Source of the DNA: Rhizobium anhuiense | Lineage (GTDB): Bacteria; Pseudomonadota; Alphaproteobacteria; Rhizobiales; Rhizobiaceae | NCBI RefSeq assembly: GCF_003985145.1 | Contig: NZ_ML133526.1 | Span: forward strand, 226,036-290,035 | Direction: 5' to 3' | Length of the DNA stretch: 64,000 nucleotides | In this document: piece after piece, positions 1-8,919 of the stretch | Position numbering within the stretch: the first letter of the stretch is position 1 | Layout: each line of letters starts with the position of its first letter | Position numbers and translations under genes: made by a program | Notes under the pieces: model-generated | Told to the model about the DNA's origin: nothing | Database searches by the model: none | Seen by the model: only the letters and a program-made list of their open reading frames with translations

Positions 1-298
1 CCGCCGGGCTCCCCCCCCGGGGCGTCTCCCCCCCCCCGTGGGGGGGGGTTTGGGGGGGGGGGCGGTTTCCCCCCCCCCCCGACCCCGAATGCGCTCAAGC
101 TGCGTCGCGATAGGTCCGCGTGTTGGCCTGCGCCCTGCCCAATTCGGTAACCCGGCAGAACGCGGCGATGGTGGAGGAAACCACAGCCGCCGGCCGCACA
201 CAGATATTATTCGCCGCGGAATACGATACTGTTCTATCGATCTCGTAGAATCGCCTTGCGCAAGAACGCGCAATGACTGCAGCCAGATATGGGGTGCT
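1..298. other. Contig-end low-complexity sequence, no gene
   Basis: The first ~90 bases are almost pure runs of C and G broken by a few other bases, unlike anything else in the window. This resembles low-quality read ends at a contig edge more than biology. From about 90 to 298 the sequence looks normal but shows no convincing gene; it would be the downstream flank of the ProQ-like gene. I treat any reading frame across the homopolymers as spurious. Confidence 0.6.
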
Positions 299-772
299 TT
301 AGCTGACGACGTTCCTTTTGCCGAGGAGGGCCGCGCGGATCTGTTCGCTTTTGCTCAACAGGGGAGCGGGAACCGGTGCTGCCTGCTCTGGCGCGTCGGC
401 TTTGCCGGTGATCTGTTTGAGACTCAGGAAACGTTTTTGCGCGACCAGCCGGTCTTCGGGCGACAGTGGCTCGACGGGTTCGCCGTCAAGGCCATGGCGC
501 ATGGAATCGGGCTGGGCGCTGGCGAAATAGTAGCGCCGGCAGTGGACATAGGCCGCGGTCGCCCGCCGCAGGGTCGTGACGCCGGCATCGGGCTTCAGGA
601 GCGGACGGAACTCGTTGAAAAGACCGACGGCAAAGGGACGGATCGCATCTCCCGACTTGGCCGGAAGGACGCCGACCGGCCGGATCAACAGCATGTTGAT
701 CGCGTTTGCCTTCTCCACGTCGAGCTCGGTTGCCGCAATCGGTCCGCGGCTGATCTTCCAGGGCTTGTCCAT
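299..772 (-). CDS. ProQ/FinO-domain RNA-binding protein
   Basis: 157-residue protein that is almost entirely a ProQ/FinO domain. Key segments match the family: RPFAVGLFNEFRPLL, then TLRRATAAYVHCRRYYFA, then HGLDGEPVEPLSPED, equivalent to the ProQ stretch around its conserved tyrosine/arginine helix and the 'DLDG' turn. Family members are RNA chaperones that bind structured small RNAs and mRNA 3' ends; FinO itself represses plasmid transfer. The ATG is chosen because GGAGG lies six bases upstream; a longer frame to 862 lacks such a site. The C-terminal ~40 residues are Ala/Pro-rich and end in basic residues. It is divergent from panC. The RNA targets cannot be told from sequence. Confidence 0.82.
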   Translation of the reverse strand: MDKPWKISRGPIAATELDVEKANAINMLLIRPVGVLPAKSGDAIRPFAVGLFNEFRPLLKPDAGVTTLRRATAAYVHCRRYYFASAQPDSMRHGLDGEPVEPLSPEDRLVAQKRFLSLKQITGKADAPEQAAPVPAPLLSKSEQIRAALLGKRNVVS

Positions 773-1049
773 GCGTCCTCCATGTAACGTCCATAGCGAC
801 CGACTGTGATGGTATCTTGACGGACAGGGCGAGTAACGGAAGTCGCACATCGTCGGTTCCACTGCAAGCCGGTGAGGAGCGGTATGGGAGCCCGTGTGGT
901 GAAATGGCGTTTCCGGGGTCGATATCGCCTGCTGTCATCGGCTGCCGTTGCATCTAATCGTTTTTATCGAGAAATATGCATTGACCTGTCACATCGATTA
1001 CACTTCATATCCGCGCCCAAGATGGAGTGACCGGCCGCGGGGAGGATAT

Positions 1050-1979
1050 ATGCGGGTTTTCTCGAGTATTGACGAGCTGCGCCACACGCTCGATGCACTG
1101 AAGCGGCAGGGGCGAACCGTCGGCCTCGTTCCGACGATGGGCTATCTCCATGCCGGTCATATGGAGCTCGTCGCGCGTGCGCGCGCTGAGAACGACATCG
1201 TCGTCGTCTCGATTTTCGTCAATCCACTGCAGTTCGCCCCGGCGGAAGACCTCAGCAAATATCCGCGCGATCTGGAACGCGATGCCGCCATGCTGAAACA
1301 GGCCGGCGTCAATTTCCTCTTTTCGCCTGGCGTCGAGGACATGTATCCCCGCCCGATGCTGACTGTCGTCGACGTTCCCGATCTCGGCTGCGAACTCGAG
1401 GGGGCGGTACGCCCCGGGCATTTTGCCGGCGTCGCCACTGTCGTCTGCAAGCTTTTCAACATCGTGCAGCCGCAGACCGCCTATTTCGGAGAGAAGGATT
1501 ACCAGCAAGTCGTCATCATCAAGCGCATGGTGGACGATCTGGCCGTGCCGGTGCGGGTAATATCGGTGCCGACGGTCAGGGACGCCGACGGCCTCGCCTT
1601 GTCGTCGCGCAACGTCTATCTCAGCGCAGCGGAGCGGCGTGCCGCCGTAATCGTTCCTCAGACCCTCGACGAGGCGGAGCGTCTGGTCGCCGGCGGCCTT
1701 ACCGATCCGGGGAAGCTCGAGGCCAAGCTCACGGCGTTTCTTAATCGCGAGCCTCTGGCAAAGCCGGAGGTCGTCGCCGTCAGGGATGCCTCGACACTGC
1801 AGCCGGTCACGTCGATTGCGGAACCCGTCGTCATCGCACTCTTCGTTCGGGTCGGCTCGACACGGCTTCTCGACAACAGGGTTATCGGTGACAACAGGAT
1901 TGCCGGGGGCAACAGGGTCGCCGGGGGCAACCGCATTATCGGCGGGCGGAGCTTGCCGGGAAAGGGAGTGGCCAGATGA
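1050..1979 (+). CDS. panC: Pantothenate synthetase
   Basis: Joins pantoate and beta-alanine with ATP to give pantothenate, the last step of vitamin B5 synthesis, in the cytosol. 309 residues. It has the nucleotidyl-transferase HxGH signature (PTMGYLHAGHMELV, residues 28-41), FVNPLQFAPAEDL, FGEKDYQQV and LSSRN. The ATG is preceded by GGGGAGG at ideal spacing; an upstream frame has no such site. It overlaps panB by four bases (ATGA), so the two are translationally coupled. The C-terminus is odd: after the normal RLLDNRVIG end, a run of NR-x-x-G-G hexapeptides adds about 30 residues (see the repeat entry). In R. etli and R. leguminosarum panCB are known to be plasmid-borne near oxyR-katG, as here. 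Confidence 0.95.
   Translation: MRVFSSIDELRHTLDALKRQGRTVGLVPTMGYLHAGHMELVARARAENDIVVVSIFVNPLQFAPAEDLSKYPRDLERDAAMLKQAGVNFLFSPGVEDMYPRPMLTVVDVPDLGCELEGAVRPGHFAGVATVVCKLFNIVQPQTAYFGEKDYQQVVIIKRMVDDLAVPVRVISVPTVRDADGLALSSRNVYLSAAERRAAVIVPQTLDEAERLVAGGLTDPGKLEAKLTAFLNREPLAKPEVVAVRDASTLQPVTSIAEPVVIALFVRVGSTRLLDNRVIGDNRIAGGNRVAGGNRIIGGRSLPGKGVAR
1875..1946 (+). repeat. 18-bp tandem repeats in the panC 3' end
   Basis: Four tandem 18-bp units encode NRVIGD, NRIAGG, NRVAGG and NRIIGG (PanC residues 276-299). The first unit matches the ordinary end of PanC, so the rest look like in-frame duplications followed by drift. The units differ by a few bases, so this is not a very recent slippage event. Confidence 0.85.
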
Positions 1980-2797
1980 GCGCCGCCGGAATTCAGAAGC
2001 GCCTTACGCCAGCCCGAATCTTGGCGATGAAGGGCGGCAAGCCGATCGTCTGCCTGACCGCCTATACGACGCCGATGGCGCGGCTGCTCGATGAGCATTG
2101 CGATCTCCTGCTGGTCGGGGATTCACTCGGCATGGTGCTCTACGGCATGGAGACCACCATCGGCGTCACGCTCGACATGATGATCGCGCACGGCAAGGCG
2201 GTGATGCGCGGCGTCGGCAAGGCCTGCGTCGTCGTCGACATGCCGTTCGGCAGTTATCAGGAATCGAAGGAGGTCGCCTTCCGCAATGCCGTCCGAATCC
2301 TGCAGGAAACCGGCTGCGATGCCGTCAAGCTGGAGGGCGGCGAGGAGATGGCCGAGACCATCGCCTTTCTGACGAAGCGGGGTGTCCCGGTCATGGGGCA
2401 TATCGGTCTGATGCCGCAGCAGGTCCAGACCGCAGGTGGCTATCGTTCCGTCGGCCATTCCGAACACGAGACGTCGAAGATCCGGCGCGACGCACACGCC
2501 ATCGGCGGCTCGGGCGCCTTTGCAGTCGTCATCGAGGGCACGGTTGAGCCGCTCGCCCGCGAGGTAACGGCCGCCATGCACATACCGAGCATCGGTATCG
2601 GCGCCTCTTCGGCCTGCGACGGCCAGGTTCTGGTCTCCGACGACATTCTCGGGCTCTTCAACGATTTCACCCCGCGTTTCGTCAAGCGCTACGACGAACT
2701 GGGCAAGAGGATCGCGGCGGCCGCCGCTGCTTATGCGGACGAGGTCCGGTCGCGACAGTTTCCGGCAGCCGAGCATACATTCAAGCGGCGGCCCTGA
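1976..2797 (+). CDS. panB: 3-methyl-2-oxobutanoate hydroxymethyltransferase
   Basis: First committed step of pantothenate synthesis: adds a hydroxymethyl group from 5,10-methylene-tetrahydrofolate to 2-oxoisovalerate, giving ketopantoate. 273 residues, normal family length. Recognisable segments are KPIVCLTAYTTPMARLLDEH, LLVGDSLGMVLYGMETT (metal-binding Asp), VVDMPFGSYQ, AVKLEGGEEM, VMGHIGLMPQ and IPSIGIGASSACDGQVLVSDDILGLF. The start overlaps the panC stop by four bases. It converges with oxyR 18 bases downstream. No ketopantoate reductase (panE) lies nearby. Confidence 0.96.
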   Translation: MSAAGIQKRLTPARILAMKGGKPIVCLTAYTTPMARLLDEHCDLLLVGDSLGMVLYGMETTIGVTLDMMIAHGKAVMRGVGKACVVVDMPFGSYQESKEVAFRNAVRILQETGCDAVKLEGGEEMAETIAFLTKRGVPVMGHIGLMPQQVQTAGGYRSVGHSEHETSKIRRDAHAIGGSGAFAVVIEGTVEPLAREVTAAMHIPSIGIGASSACDGQVLVSDDILGLFNDFTPRFVKRYDELGKRIAAAAAAYADEVRSRQFPAAEHTFKRRP

Positions 2798-2815
2798 AGC
2801 GAGCCGCCCGGCCCA

Positions 2816-3730
2816 TCACCGGACGATAGACTGTTGGCGCATCGTCTCGGCCGACCGGCGGACCGCCTCGGAAACCTGCAGCAGCTGTTTGGCCATCGGT
2901 GTCGAATTGCGCCAGACCATACCAATCGTGCGCGACGGCTGCGGAGACGGGAATCGGGAAATCGACACACGCGCCGAGCGTGTTTCCACCGGAACGGCCA
3001 TCTCCGGAATCAAGGTGATGCCGATGCCGGCACTGACCATCTGCACCAGAGTGGAGAGCGAACTGCCTTCCATGACTTCGCGGGGCCGAGCCGGCCCTAT
3101 CTTGCAGAAAGACAGGGCCTGATCGCGGAAACAGTGGCCTTCCTCGAGCAGCAGCAACCGCATTTCGCGCAGCACCTCGCGTTCCGGCACAGGTTTGCCC
3201 TCGTCCTCATGTCGCCTGACCAGCACGAACTCTTCCTTGAAGAGCTCGAGTTCCGTGAGGGAGGGTTCCGACACCGGCAGCGCAACGATCGCCATATCCA
3301 GCTGACCGTGCGCCAGTTCCTGAACCAGCTTCGCCGTCTGCGTCTCGCGCACCTCGATCTGGATGCCGGCGAAGGTCCTGTTCAGGTCGTTGATGATGAC
3401 AGGCAGCAGATAAGGTGCGATCGTCGGTATGATGCCGATGCGCAGCCGCGTCAGGAAGGAATTGCGCGAGGCGCGCGCCAGCTCCCCAAGCTCGTCGACG
3501 GCGCGCAGGATATCGCGGACCCGCAGCGCGAAGGTCTGGCCGAACGGAGTGAGCTTCACCTCGCGCGCACTGCGCTCGAAGAGCTCGTTGCCCAACTCTT
3601 GCTCAAGTTCTTTGATCTGCATTGAGAGCGCAGGCTGGGAGATGGCACAGGCGTCGGCAGCACGTCGGAAGCGGCCATCCCTTGCCAGGGCTTCAAAATA
3701 ACGCAGCTGTTTCAGGGTAAGATTCTTCAT
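2816..3730 (-). CDS. oxyR: LysR-family peroxide sensor OxyR
   Basis: 304-residue LysR regulator with an N-terminal winged helix (residues 1-60; FRRAADACAISQPALSMQIKELEQELG) and a substrate/redox domain. It has both OxyR redox cysteines, C200 and C209, in the hallmark context EEGHCFRDQALSFC, with the nine-residue spacing of E. coli C199/C208. These form a disulfide on H2O2 exposure. It is divergent from katG across 144 bases, the classic arrangement for a regulator and its main target. A perfect dyad overlaps its own start codon, which suggests autoregulation. Family known; role here strongly supported by the cysteines and the neighbour. Confidence 0.94.
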   Translation of the reverse strand: MKNLTLKQLRYFEALARDGRFRRAADACAISQPALSMQIKELEQELGNELFERSAREVKLTPFGQTFALRVRDILRAVDELGELARASRNSFLTRLRIGIIPTIAPYLLPVIINDLNRTFAGIQIEVRETQTAKLVQELAHGQLDMAIVALPVSEPSLTELELFKEEFVLVRRHEDEGKPVPEREVLREMRLLLLEEGHCFRDQALSFCKIGPARPREVMEGSSLSTLVQMVSAGIGITLIPEMAVPVETRSARVSISRFPSPQPSRTIGMVWRNSTPMAKQLLQVSEAVRRSAETMRQQSIVR

Positions 3731-3743
3731 AAGCTCAGCTTAT
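3729..3743. promoter_or_regulatory. Candidate OxyR operator (LysR dyad) at oxyR start
   Basis: Perfect inverted repeat ATAAGCT-c-AGCTTAT, containing the LysR T-N11-A core. It includes the oxyR start codon on the minus strand and lies ~130 bp upstream of katG. Position and symmetry suit OxyR binding and autorepression. Seen directly; the regulator assignment is inference. Confidence 0.6.
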
Positions 3744-3874
3744 CGCAACGATCAGTAAATCCAACTTAAAATTATTAAACGCTTCCGATATGAAGACTGC
3801 AGGGGAGAGAGCGGGCGCCGGCTCGGCTCATCTTTTTCGACGGGCAGACAAATTAAGCAATGAAGGAGACGATC

Positions 3875-6064
3875 ATGGACAACCCCACTGACAGCGCAGG
3901 CAAATGTCCTGTTGCACATACGCATAAGGCTCCGACTGCCAGGACGAATCGTGACTGGTGGCCGAACCAGCTGAATGTTCAGATTCTTCATCACAATTCC
4001 GGCCGCGCCGATCCGTTGGGCCAGGCCTTCGATTATGCCGAAGAGTTCAAGAAGCTCGATCTCGACGGCCTGAAGAAGGATCTTCAGGCACTGATGACGG
4101 ATTCGCAGGACTGGTGGCCGGCTGATTTCGGTCATTACGGCGGTCTTTTCATCCGCATGGCCTGGCACAGCGCCGGCACCTACCGCATCACCGACGGCCG
4201 CGGTGGCGCCGGCCAGGGCCAGCAGCGTTTCGCGCCGCTCAACAGCTGGCCTGATAATGCCAACCTCGACAAGGCCCGCCGCCTGCTCTGGCCAATCAAG
4301 CAGAAATACGGCAACCGCATCTCCTGGGCCGACCTGCTGATCCTCACCGGCAATGTCGCGCTCGAATCCATGGGCTTCAAGACCTTCGGTTTCGCCGGCG
4401 GCCGCGCCGACGTCTGGGAGCCGGAAGAACTCTACTGGGGTCCTGAAGGCACCTGGCTCGGCGACGAACGCTACAGTGGCGAGCGCGAGCTGGCCGAACC
4501 GCTCGGCGCCGTGCAGATGGGCCTCATCTATGTCAACCCCGAAGGCCCGGGCGGCAATTCCGATCCGCTGTCTTCCGCCCGCGACATCCGCGAAACCTTC
4601 GCCCGCATGGCGATGAACGACGAAGAGACCGTGGCGCTGATCGCCGGCGGCCACACCTTCGGCAAGACGCATGGCGCCGGCGACCCGTCCCTGATCGGCC
4701 CCGAGCCGGAAGGCGGCGCGATCGAGGATCAGGGCCTCGGCTGGAAGAGCTCGTTCGGCACCGGTGTCGGCAAGGATGCCATCACCGCCGGCCTCGAAGT
4801 CACCTGGTCGCAGACGCCAACCAAGTGGAGCAACTACTTCTTCGAAAACCTCTTCGCCTTCGAATGGGAACTGACGACGAGCCCGGCCGGCGCGAAGCAG
4901 TGGCAGGCCAAGAACGCCGAAGCCTCCATTCCGGATGCCTACGACGCCTCGAAGAGGCACCTGCCGACCATGCTGACGAGCGATCTGGCACTGCGTTTCG
5001 ATCCGGCCTACGAGAAGATCTCGCGCCGCTTCCTCGAGAATCCAGACCAGTTTGCCGACGCTTTCGCCCGCGCCTGGTTCAAGCTGACCCATCGCGACAT
5101 GGGACCGAAGGTACGCTATCTCGGCCCGGAAGTTCCGGCCGAAGACCTGATCTGGCAGGATGTGATCCCGGCCGTCGACCATCCGCTCGTCGACGACAAG
5201 GACATTGCCGACCTCAAGGAAAAGGTTCTCGCCACCGGCCTCACCGTGCAGGAACTGGTCTCGACCGCCTGGGCGTCAGCCTCGACCTTCCGCGGCTCCG
5301 ACAAGCGCGGCGGCGCCAATGGCGCACGCATCCGCCTTGCCCCGCAGAAGGACTGGGACGCCAACCAGCCGGCGCAGCTCGCCAAGGTGCTCGGCGTTCT
5401 CGAAGGCATCCAGAAGGACTTCAACGCCGCCCAGACCGGGGCTAAGAAGATCTCGCTCGCCGACCTGATCGTTCTCGCCGGTGCAGCAGGTGTCGAGAAG
5501 GCGGCAGCGGCCGGCGGCAACGCCGTCAGCGTGCCCTTCACGCCGGGCCGCATGGATGCCTCCGAAGCCCAGACCGACGCGCATTCCTTCGCAGCGCTCG
5601 AGCCGCGTATCGACGGCTTCCGCAACTACGTGAACGACAAGCGCCATCAGTTCATGAAGCCGGAAGAAGCACTCGTCGACCGCGCCCAGCTCCTGACGCT
5701 GACCGGACCTGAGATGACCGTCCTCGTCGGCGGTCTGCGCGTCCTGAAGGCAGGCAGCCCCGAGCACGGCGTCTTCACCTCGCGTCCCGAGACGCTGACG
5801 AACGACTTCTTCGTCAACCTGCTCGACATGGGCACGCAGTGGGTTCCCCTCGCCGGCAAGGAAGGCGTCTATGAAGGCCGCGACCGCAAGACCGGCGCTG
5901 CCAAGTGGACCGGCACCCGCGTCGACCTGATCTTCGGCTCGCACTCGCAGCTTCGCGCCTTCGCCGAAGTCTACGGCCAGGCCGACGCCAAGGGGAAGTT
6001 CGTCAAGGACTTCGTCGCCGCTTGGACCAAGGTCATGAATGCCGACCGCTTCGACCACGTCTGA
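3875..6064 (+). CDS. katG: Bifunctional catalase-peroxidase KatG
   Basis: Haem enzyme that removes H2O2 by catalase and peroxidase reactions. 729 residues in two peroxidase-like halves, full family length. Distal-pocket R94, W97 and H98 (RMAWHSAGTY), proximal haem ligand H260 (AGGHTFGKTHG), and the W97-Y219-M245 adduct residues that give catalase activity are all present. The ATG at 3875 is favoured over one 15 bases upstream because AAGGAG precedes only the former. Transcribed divergently from oxyR and followed by a strong terminator. Expected to be induced by OxyR under peroxide stress, and likely the main catalase encoded in this window. Confidence 0.97.
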   Translation: MDNPTDSAGKCPVAHTHKAPTARTNRDWWPNQLNVQILHHNSGRADPLGQAFDYAEEFKKLDLDGLKKDLQALMTDSQDWWPADFGHYGGLFIRMAWHSAGTYRITDGRGGAGQGQQRFAPLNSWPDNANLDKARRLLWPIKQKYGNRISWADLLILTGNVALESMGFKTFGFAGGRADVWEPEELYWGPEGTWLGDERYSGERELAEPLGAVQMGLIYVNPEGPGGNSDPLSSARDIRETFARMAMNDEETVALIAGGHTFGKTHGAGDPSLIGPEPEGGAIEDQGLGWKSSFGTGVGKDAITAGLEVTWSQTPTKWSNYFFENLFAFEWELTTSPAGAKQWQAKNAEASIPDAYDASKRHLPTMLTSDLALRFDPAYEKISRRFLENPDQFADAFARAWFKLTHRDMGPKVRYLGPEVPAEDLIWQDVIPAVDHPLVDDKDIADLKEKVLATGLTVQELVSTAWASASTFRGSDKRGGANGARIRLAPQKDWDANQPAQLAKVLGVLEGIQKDFNAAQTGAKKISLADLIVLAGAAGVEKAAAAGGNAVSVPFTPGRMDASEAQTDAHSFAALEPRIDGFRNYVNDKRHQFMKPEEALVDRAQLLTLTGPEMTVLVGGLRVLKAGSPEHGVFTSRPETLTNDFFVNLLDMGTQWVPLAGKEGVYEGRDRKTGAAKWTGTRVDLIFGSHSQLRAFAEVYGQADAKGKFVKDFVAAWTKVMNADRFDHV

Positions 6065-6077
6065 TCGGTAGCATTTT

Positions 6078-6117
6078 GCCCGGGCGCAGTTTCGGCTGCG
6101 CCCGGGCATTTCTCTTT
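6078..6117 (+). terminator. Rho-independent terminator after katG
   Basis: Perfect 12-bp stem (GCCCGGGCGCAG / CTGCGCCCGGGC) with a six-base loop, followed by ATTTCTCTTTT. Lies 14 bases past the katG stop. Confidence 0.9.
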
Positions 6118-6161
6118 TGGGTCGGTTTGCGCTTCCACTGCAACCCTTCTTCTCCCTCACC

Positions 6162-6240
6162 TCTGTGCTCGGGCTCGACCCGAGTGATGTCACGGAGATC
6201 CAGTGCGCCCAAGTCCTTGGGCGCGCGAGACGTCCTTGCT
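6162..6240. repeat. Possible rhizobial intergenic mosaic element
   Basis: Two small hairpins close together (CTCGGG/CCCGAG at 6168-6184; GCGCCCAA/TTGGGCGC at 6205-6224), separated by GTCACGGAGATCCAGT. The arrangement resembles mosaic intergenic repeats I know from Rhizobiales, but with only one copy in the window I cannot confirm it. Confidence 0.3.
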
Positions 6241-6291
6241 TTGATTGGAGTCATTCACCGCGCAGACGCGGGGTGGCACCACATGTGCGTT

Positions 6292-6849
6292 TTAGCGAGG
6301 CAGAATGCCGAAAGGCGAAAGTGACAGCAGATCGGGATCGGTCGTGGCCGTCGCCGTCGCTACCTCGGCATGGTTCATGCTATAGCCGTAGGTGAGAATG
6401 CGGTTGCCGTCGATCATGAAGAATTGCGCCTCATCCAGGCCGGGCTGCAGGGCACCCGTCACGGTGACGGTCTCGTACATTCTTGTAAGGTGCAAAGGCG
6501 CTTGCGGAACGACGCGAACCAGTTGGTTGGGCGGAGGGGAAGGCATGTGGCTGCAGGCTCCGGCCCAAGGCACCAGCATGAATTCGTAGACAAGATCGCC
6601 ATCCTGGTCGATCGGCAGAACGAAGCCCGTCAATTCGATCGGATGTTCCTCGCCATGCCAGGCGAGTGTTTCGCCCTGCGGACCGCTCACCGGCTTACCC
6701 GACAGCGGCACCGTCGCCTTGGGCTGATCGGCCGGCCGTAAAGCGCTCCAGAAGATAGGCTGCGCAGCAGCGAAGGCGTCAGAAATCGGCCATGCGGAAC
6801 AAAATGCGAGCGCCGCGAACGTCAGGAGGAAAGGTCTGTGTTTCATCAT
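6292..6849 (-). CDS. Secreted DUF3299-family protein
   Basis: 185 residues with a Sec signal peptide (MMKHRPFLLTFAALAFCSAWPISDAFA), so probably periplasmic. The body matches the DUF3299 pattern: LTGFVLPIDQDGDLVYEFMLVPWAGACSHMPSPPPNQLVRV, with the Cys and Pro-Pro-Pro-Asn-Gln cluster. The family has no established function; members are often near metal or membrane-transport genes. The start is chosen because GGTGGAG lies five bases upstream of the first of two adjacent ATGs. Monocistronic, ending ~175 bases from the katG terminator. Confidence 0.75.
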   Translation of the reverse strand: MMKHRPFLLTFAALAFCSAWPISDAFAAAQPIFWSALRPADQPKATVPLSGKPVSGPQGETLAWHGEEHPIELTGFVLPIDQDGDLVYEFMLVPWAGACSHMPSPPPNQLVRVVPQAPLHLTRMYETVTVTGALQPGLDEAQFFMIDGNRILTYGYSMNHAEVATATATTDPDLLSLSPFGILPR

Positions 6850-7140
6850 TGCATCTCCACCGCCGGCCGCTTTGACCACCTTGCCGCTGCCGCGTGGATG
6901 CTACTCCCGATCCCGCTTAGCCGTCAAAGCTTCGGGCGCGGATTACTCAGGCTTTGCAAGGAATAAGGAGAGGGCGTGCCGTGGCCACCCTCCGCCGTTT
7001 CGTCGCACTGCGATGCCAATTGTTTTGGGGAAACTGGTGCGTCCGGCCGATCTCACACCTGTGGGGGAGATGACCGGCAGGCCAGGCTCAGGAGACCCCG
7101 CATGGGGTATCTCCCTGCCGGACCGGCAAGCCATGAGGCC

Positions 7141-7599
7141 TTACTTCTCCGGCATCATCGAGGAGTGGTGCGAGGTGATCAGCCAGTTCCCGCCCTTGAA
7201 CTCATAGGTATAGGTGTAGCGGGCGGGAACCTTCGAGCCGTCCTTCATGGTGAAGGTGTAGGTGCCGAGGTCGACGGCCCAGTTGCAACCGATCTTGATG
7301 TCGCGACTGTCGACATGGCCCTTGGGCTCATTCGCCAGGAAGTGTTCGAAATAATCGATCCGTTCGCCCTGGGTCAGACGAGGTTTGTTCGACAGCGTCG
7401 CGAGAAGCACGGAATCTTCGCTGTAGTTCTTGGCGACCTCCTGAGGGCTCAGCGTCGCAAGCGAGGTATTCCAGCGATCGAAGAGCTTGGCGATTTCCGC
7501 CTCGCTTGTCGGCGCACAGGCTGCGGTTTCGGCAGCCGCCGCGGCCGACTGGACCTGAACGAAACCGAGAACGAGAGCGGCAGCAATGATGGTACGCAT
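7141..7599 (-). CDS. Secreted SnoaL/CaMKII-association-like protein
   Basis: 152 residues: a signal peptide (MRTIIAAALVLGFVQVQSAAAAAE), then an NTF2-like fold typical of SgcJ/EcaC and CaMKII-association-domain proteins (IAKLFDRWNTSLATLSPQEVAKNYSEDSVLL; final strand YTYEFKGGNWLITSHHSSMMPEK). Such periplasmic members are usually of unknown function and some bind small ligands. AGGAAAG precedes the chosen ATG. No operon partner. The 291 bases to the DUF3299 gene contain nothing I can support. Confidence 0.7.
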   Translation of the reverse strand: MRTIIAAALVLGFVQVQSAAAAAETAACAPTSEAEIAKLFDRWNTSLATLSPQEVAKNYSEDSVLLATLSNKPRLTQGERIDYFEHFLANEPKGHVDSRDIKIGCNWAVDLGTYTFTMKDGSKVPARYTYTYEFKGGNWLITSHHSSMMPEK

Positions 7600-7743
7600 T
7601 TTGACTTTCCTATGTGGCGGTTCCGGCGGACATCGCATCGGTCAACCGCATGACCAGCAATTTAAGTATCCTGAGCTGCCGCCTCATCTGCCGGGTGGCT
7701 TCGATCCGATCTGCCGAACGGCATAGATGACATTCCCGCCGGA

Positions 7744-8919
7744 ATGACTATCGTGCCGGCGTCATTCATCTTCGGAGCAGTCCTGTTGGGCATGGAGCAC
7801 GATACAAGTCCGACGCATTCGCCAAACGTTGCGGAACTGCGAGCCCTTTACCGGGCGGCGGAAGCGCGAGCGGCACGTCTGCGTTTCATCATCGAAGTGC
7901 AGAACCTGCTCGATGCCGCGGCATTCGAAACGGCTGCCCGGGACGTTCTGTCCCGGCTTGCCGACTTCGCAGGAGCATCGCTCGCCAGGCTCATTTTCCC
8001 GTCATTGCAGGGAGAGGCGCCCGTGCAGCTGACGGTGGGTAAGTCGACGAGCCCGGTAAGCGACACCATCCTGTTTGCCTCTCAGGACGGCTCCGATCTC
8101 TGTTTGACGATCTTCGGCTCGTCGAAAGCGCGCGCCATCGATGCCGACGACCGGCAGACATTGGAGGTGGTGGCCGGGCAGCTCGCCGACGCCTACAATC
8201 TCAATCGGCAGGCAGCGGAAAATCAGGCGCTTCTCGGCGATCTCCAGCGGCAGCGAAGTGAACTCGCGGCCCTTGTCGCCCAGTTGATCCAGGCGCAGGA
8301 ACAGGAGCGGCAGCGCGTGGCGCTCGATCTTCACGACGGCTCGGCGCAACTGGCCACCGGCCTCAGCTACCGCCTGCAAGACCTTGCGGCCCGCATCGGC
8401 GAGGCGCATGCCCTGAAGCCCGAGATCGACCAACTCGCTGCATTGGCGCGCCATTCCGTTGCCGATCTCAGGGCTGCTATCGCCGATCTTCGCCCGCCCG
8501 AACTCGATGATCTCGGTGTCGCCGCGGCGCTGCGCACGCGTCTCGATGCGATCGACGGTCTCGAAGTGATCGCCGACCTCGATGCCGCCTCCGATCGCTG
8601 GCCGACATCGACCGGCATCATCTTCTACCGCGTCGCGCAGGAAGCGATCACCAATGTGATCAAGCACGCCGAGGCAAGGCGGCTAGTCGTGCGTCTCTTC
8701 GAGGACGGCATGGGCGAAGCGCATCTCGAAGTGATCGACGATGGCAAAGGCATCGGCGAATTGCGCCATCCCCAGATGCGGGGCGGGCGGCTCGGCATCG
8801 TCGGCATGCGTGAACGGCTGGCGCTGCTCGGCGGCCGCATCGAGATCGGGGCCGGATCTTCGGGCGGCACGCATCTCCGCGCCGCAGCCCCCCTTATGCA
8901 GGAGACGCCATCAGAATGA
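7744..8919 (+). CDS. Soluble NarL-type sensor histidine kinase
   Basis: 391 residues, no membrane segment, so a cytosolic sensor. An N-terminal GAF-like region (~45-155) is followed by a HisKA_3 dimerisation box QERQRVALDLHDGSAQ with the phosphorylatable H197, and a C-terminal HATPase domain (EAITNVIKHA, DDGKGIG, GGRLGIVGMRERLALLGG). The partner is the LuxR-type regulator that overlaps its stop by four bases (ATGA). The start is uncertain: neither the first ATG nor one 48 bases downstream (7792) has a good ribosome site. The signal sensed is unknown. Confidence 0.85.
   Translation: MTIVPASFIFGAVLLGMEHDTSPTHSPNVAELRALYRAAEARAARLRFIIEVQNLLDAAAFETAARDVLSRLADFAGASLARLIFPSLQGEAPVQLTVGKSTSPVSDTILFASQDGSDLCLTIFGSSKARAIDADDRQTLEVVAGQLADAYNLNRQAAENQALLGDLQRQRSELAALVAQLIQAQEQERQRVALDLHDGSAQLATGLSYRLQDLAARIGEAHALKPEIDQLAALARHSVADLRAAIADLRPPELDDLGVAAALRTRLDAIDGLEVIADLDAASDRWPTSTGIIFYRVAQEAITNVIKHAEARRLVVRLFEDGMGEAHLEVIDDGKGIGELRHPQMRGGRLGIVGMRERLALLGGRIEIGAGSSGGTHLRAAAPLMQETPSE

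Noticed and set aside
38..787. Long plus-strand frame opposite the ProQ-like gene
   Set aside because: It starts inside the homopolymer artefact, has no recognisable domain, and shadows a gene with a clear family match.
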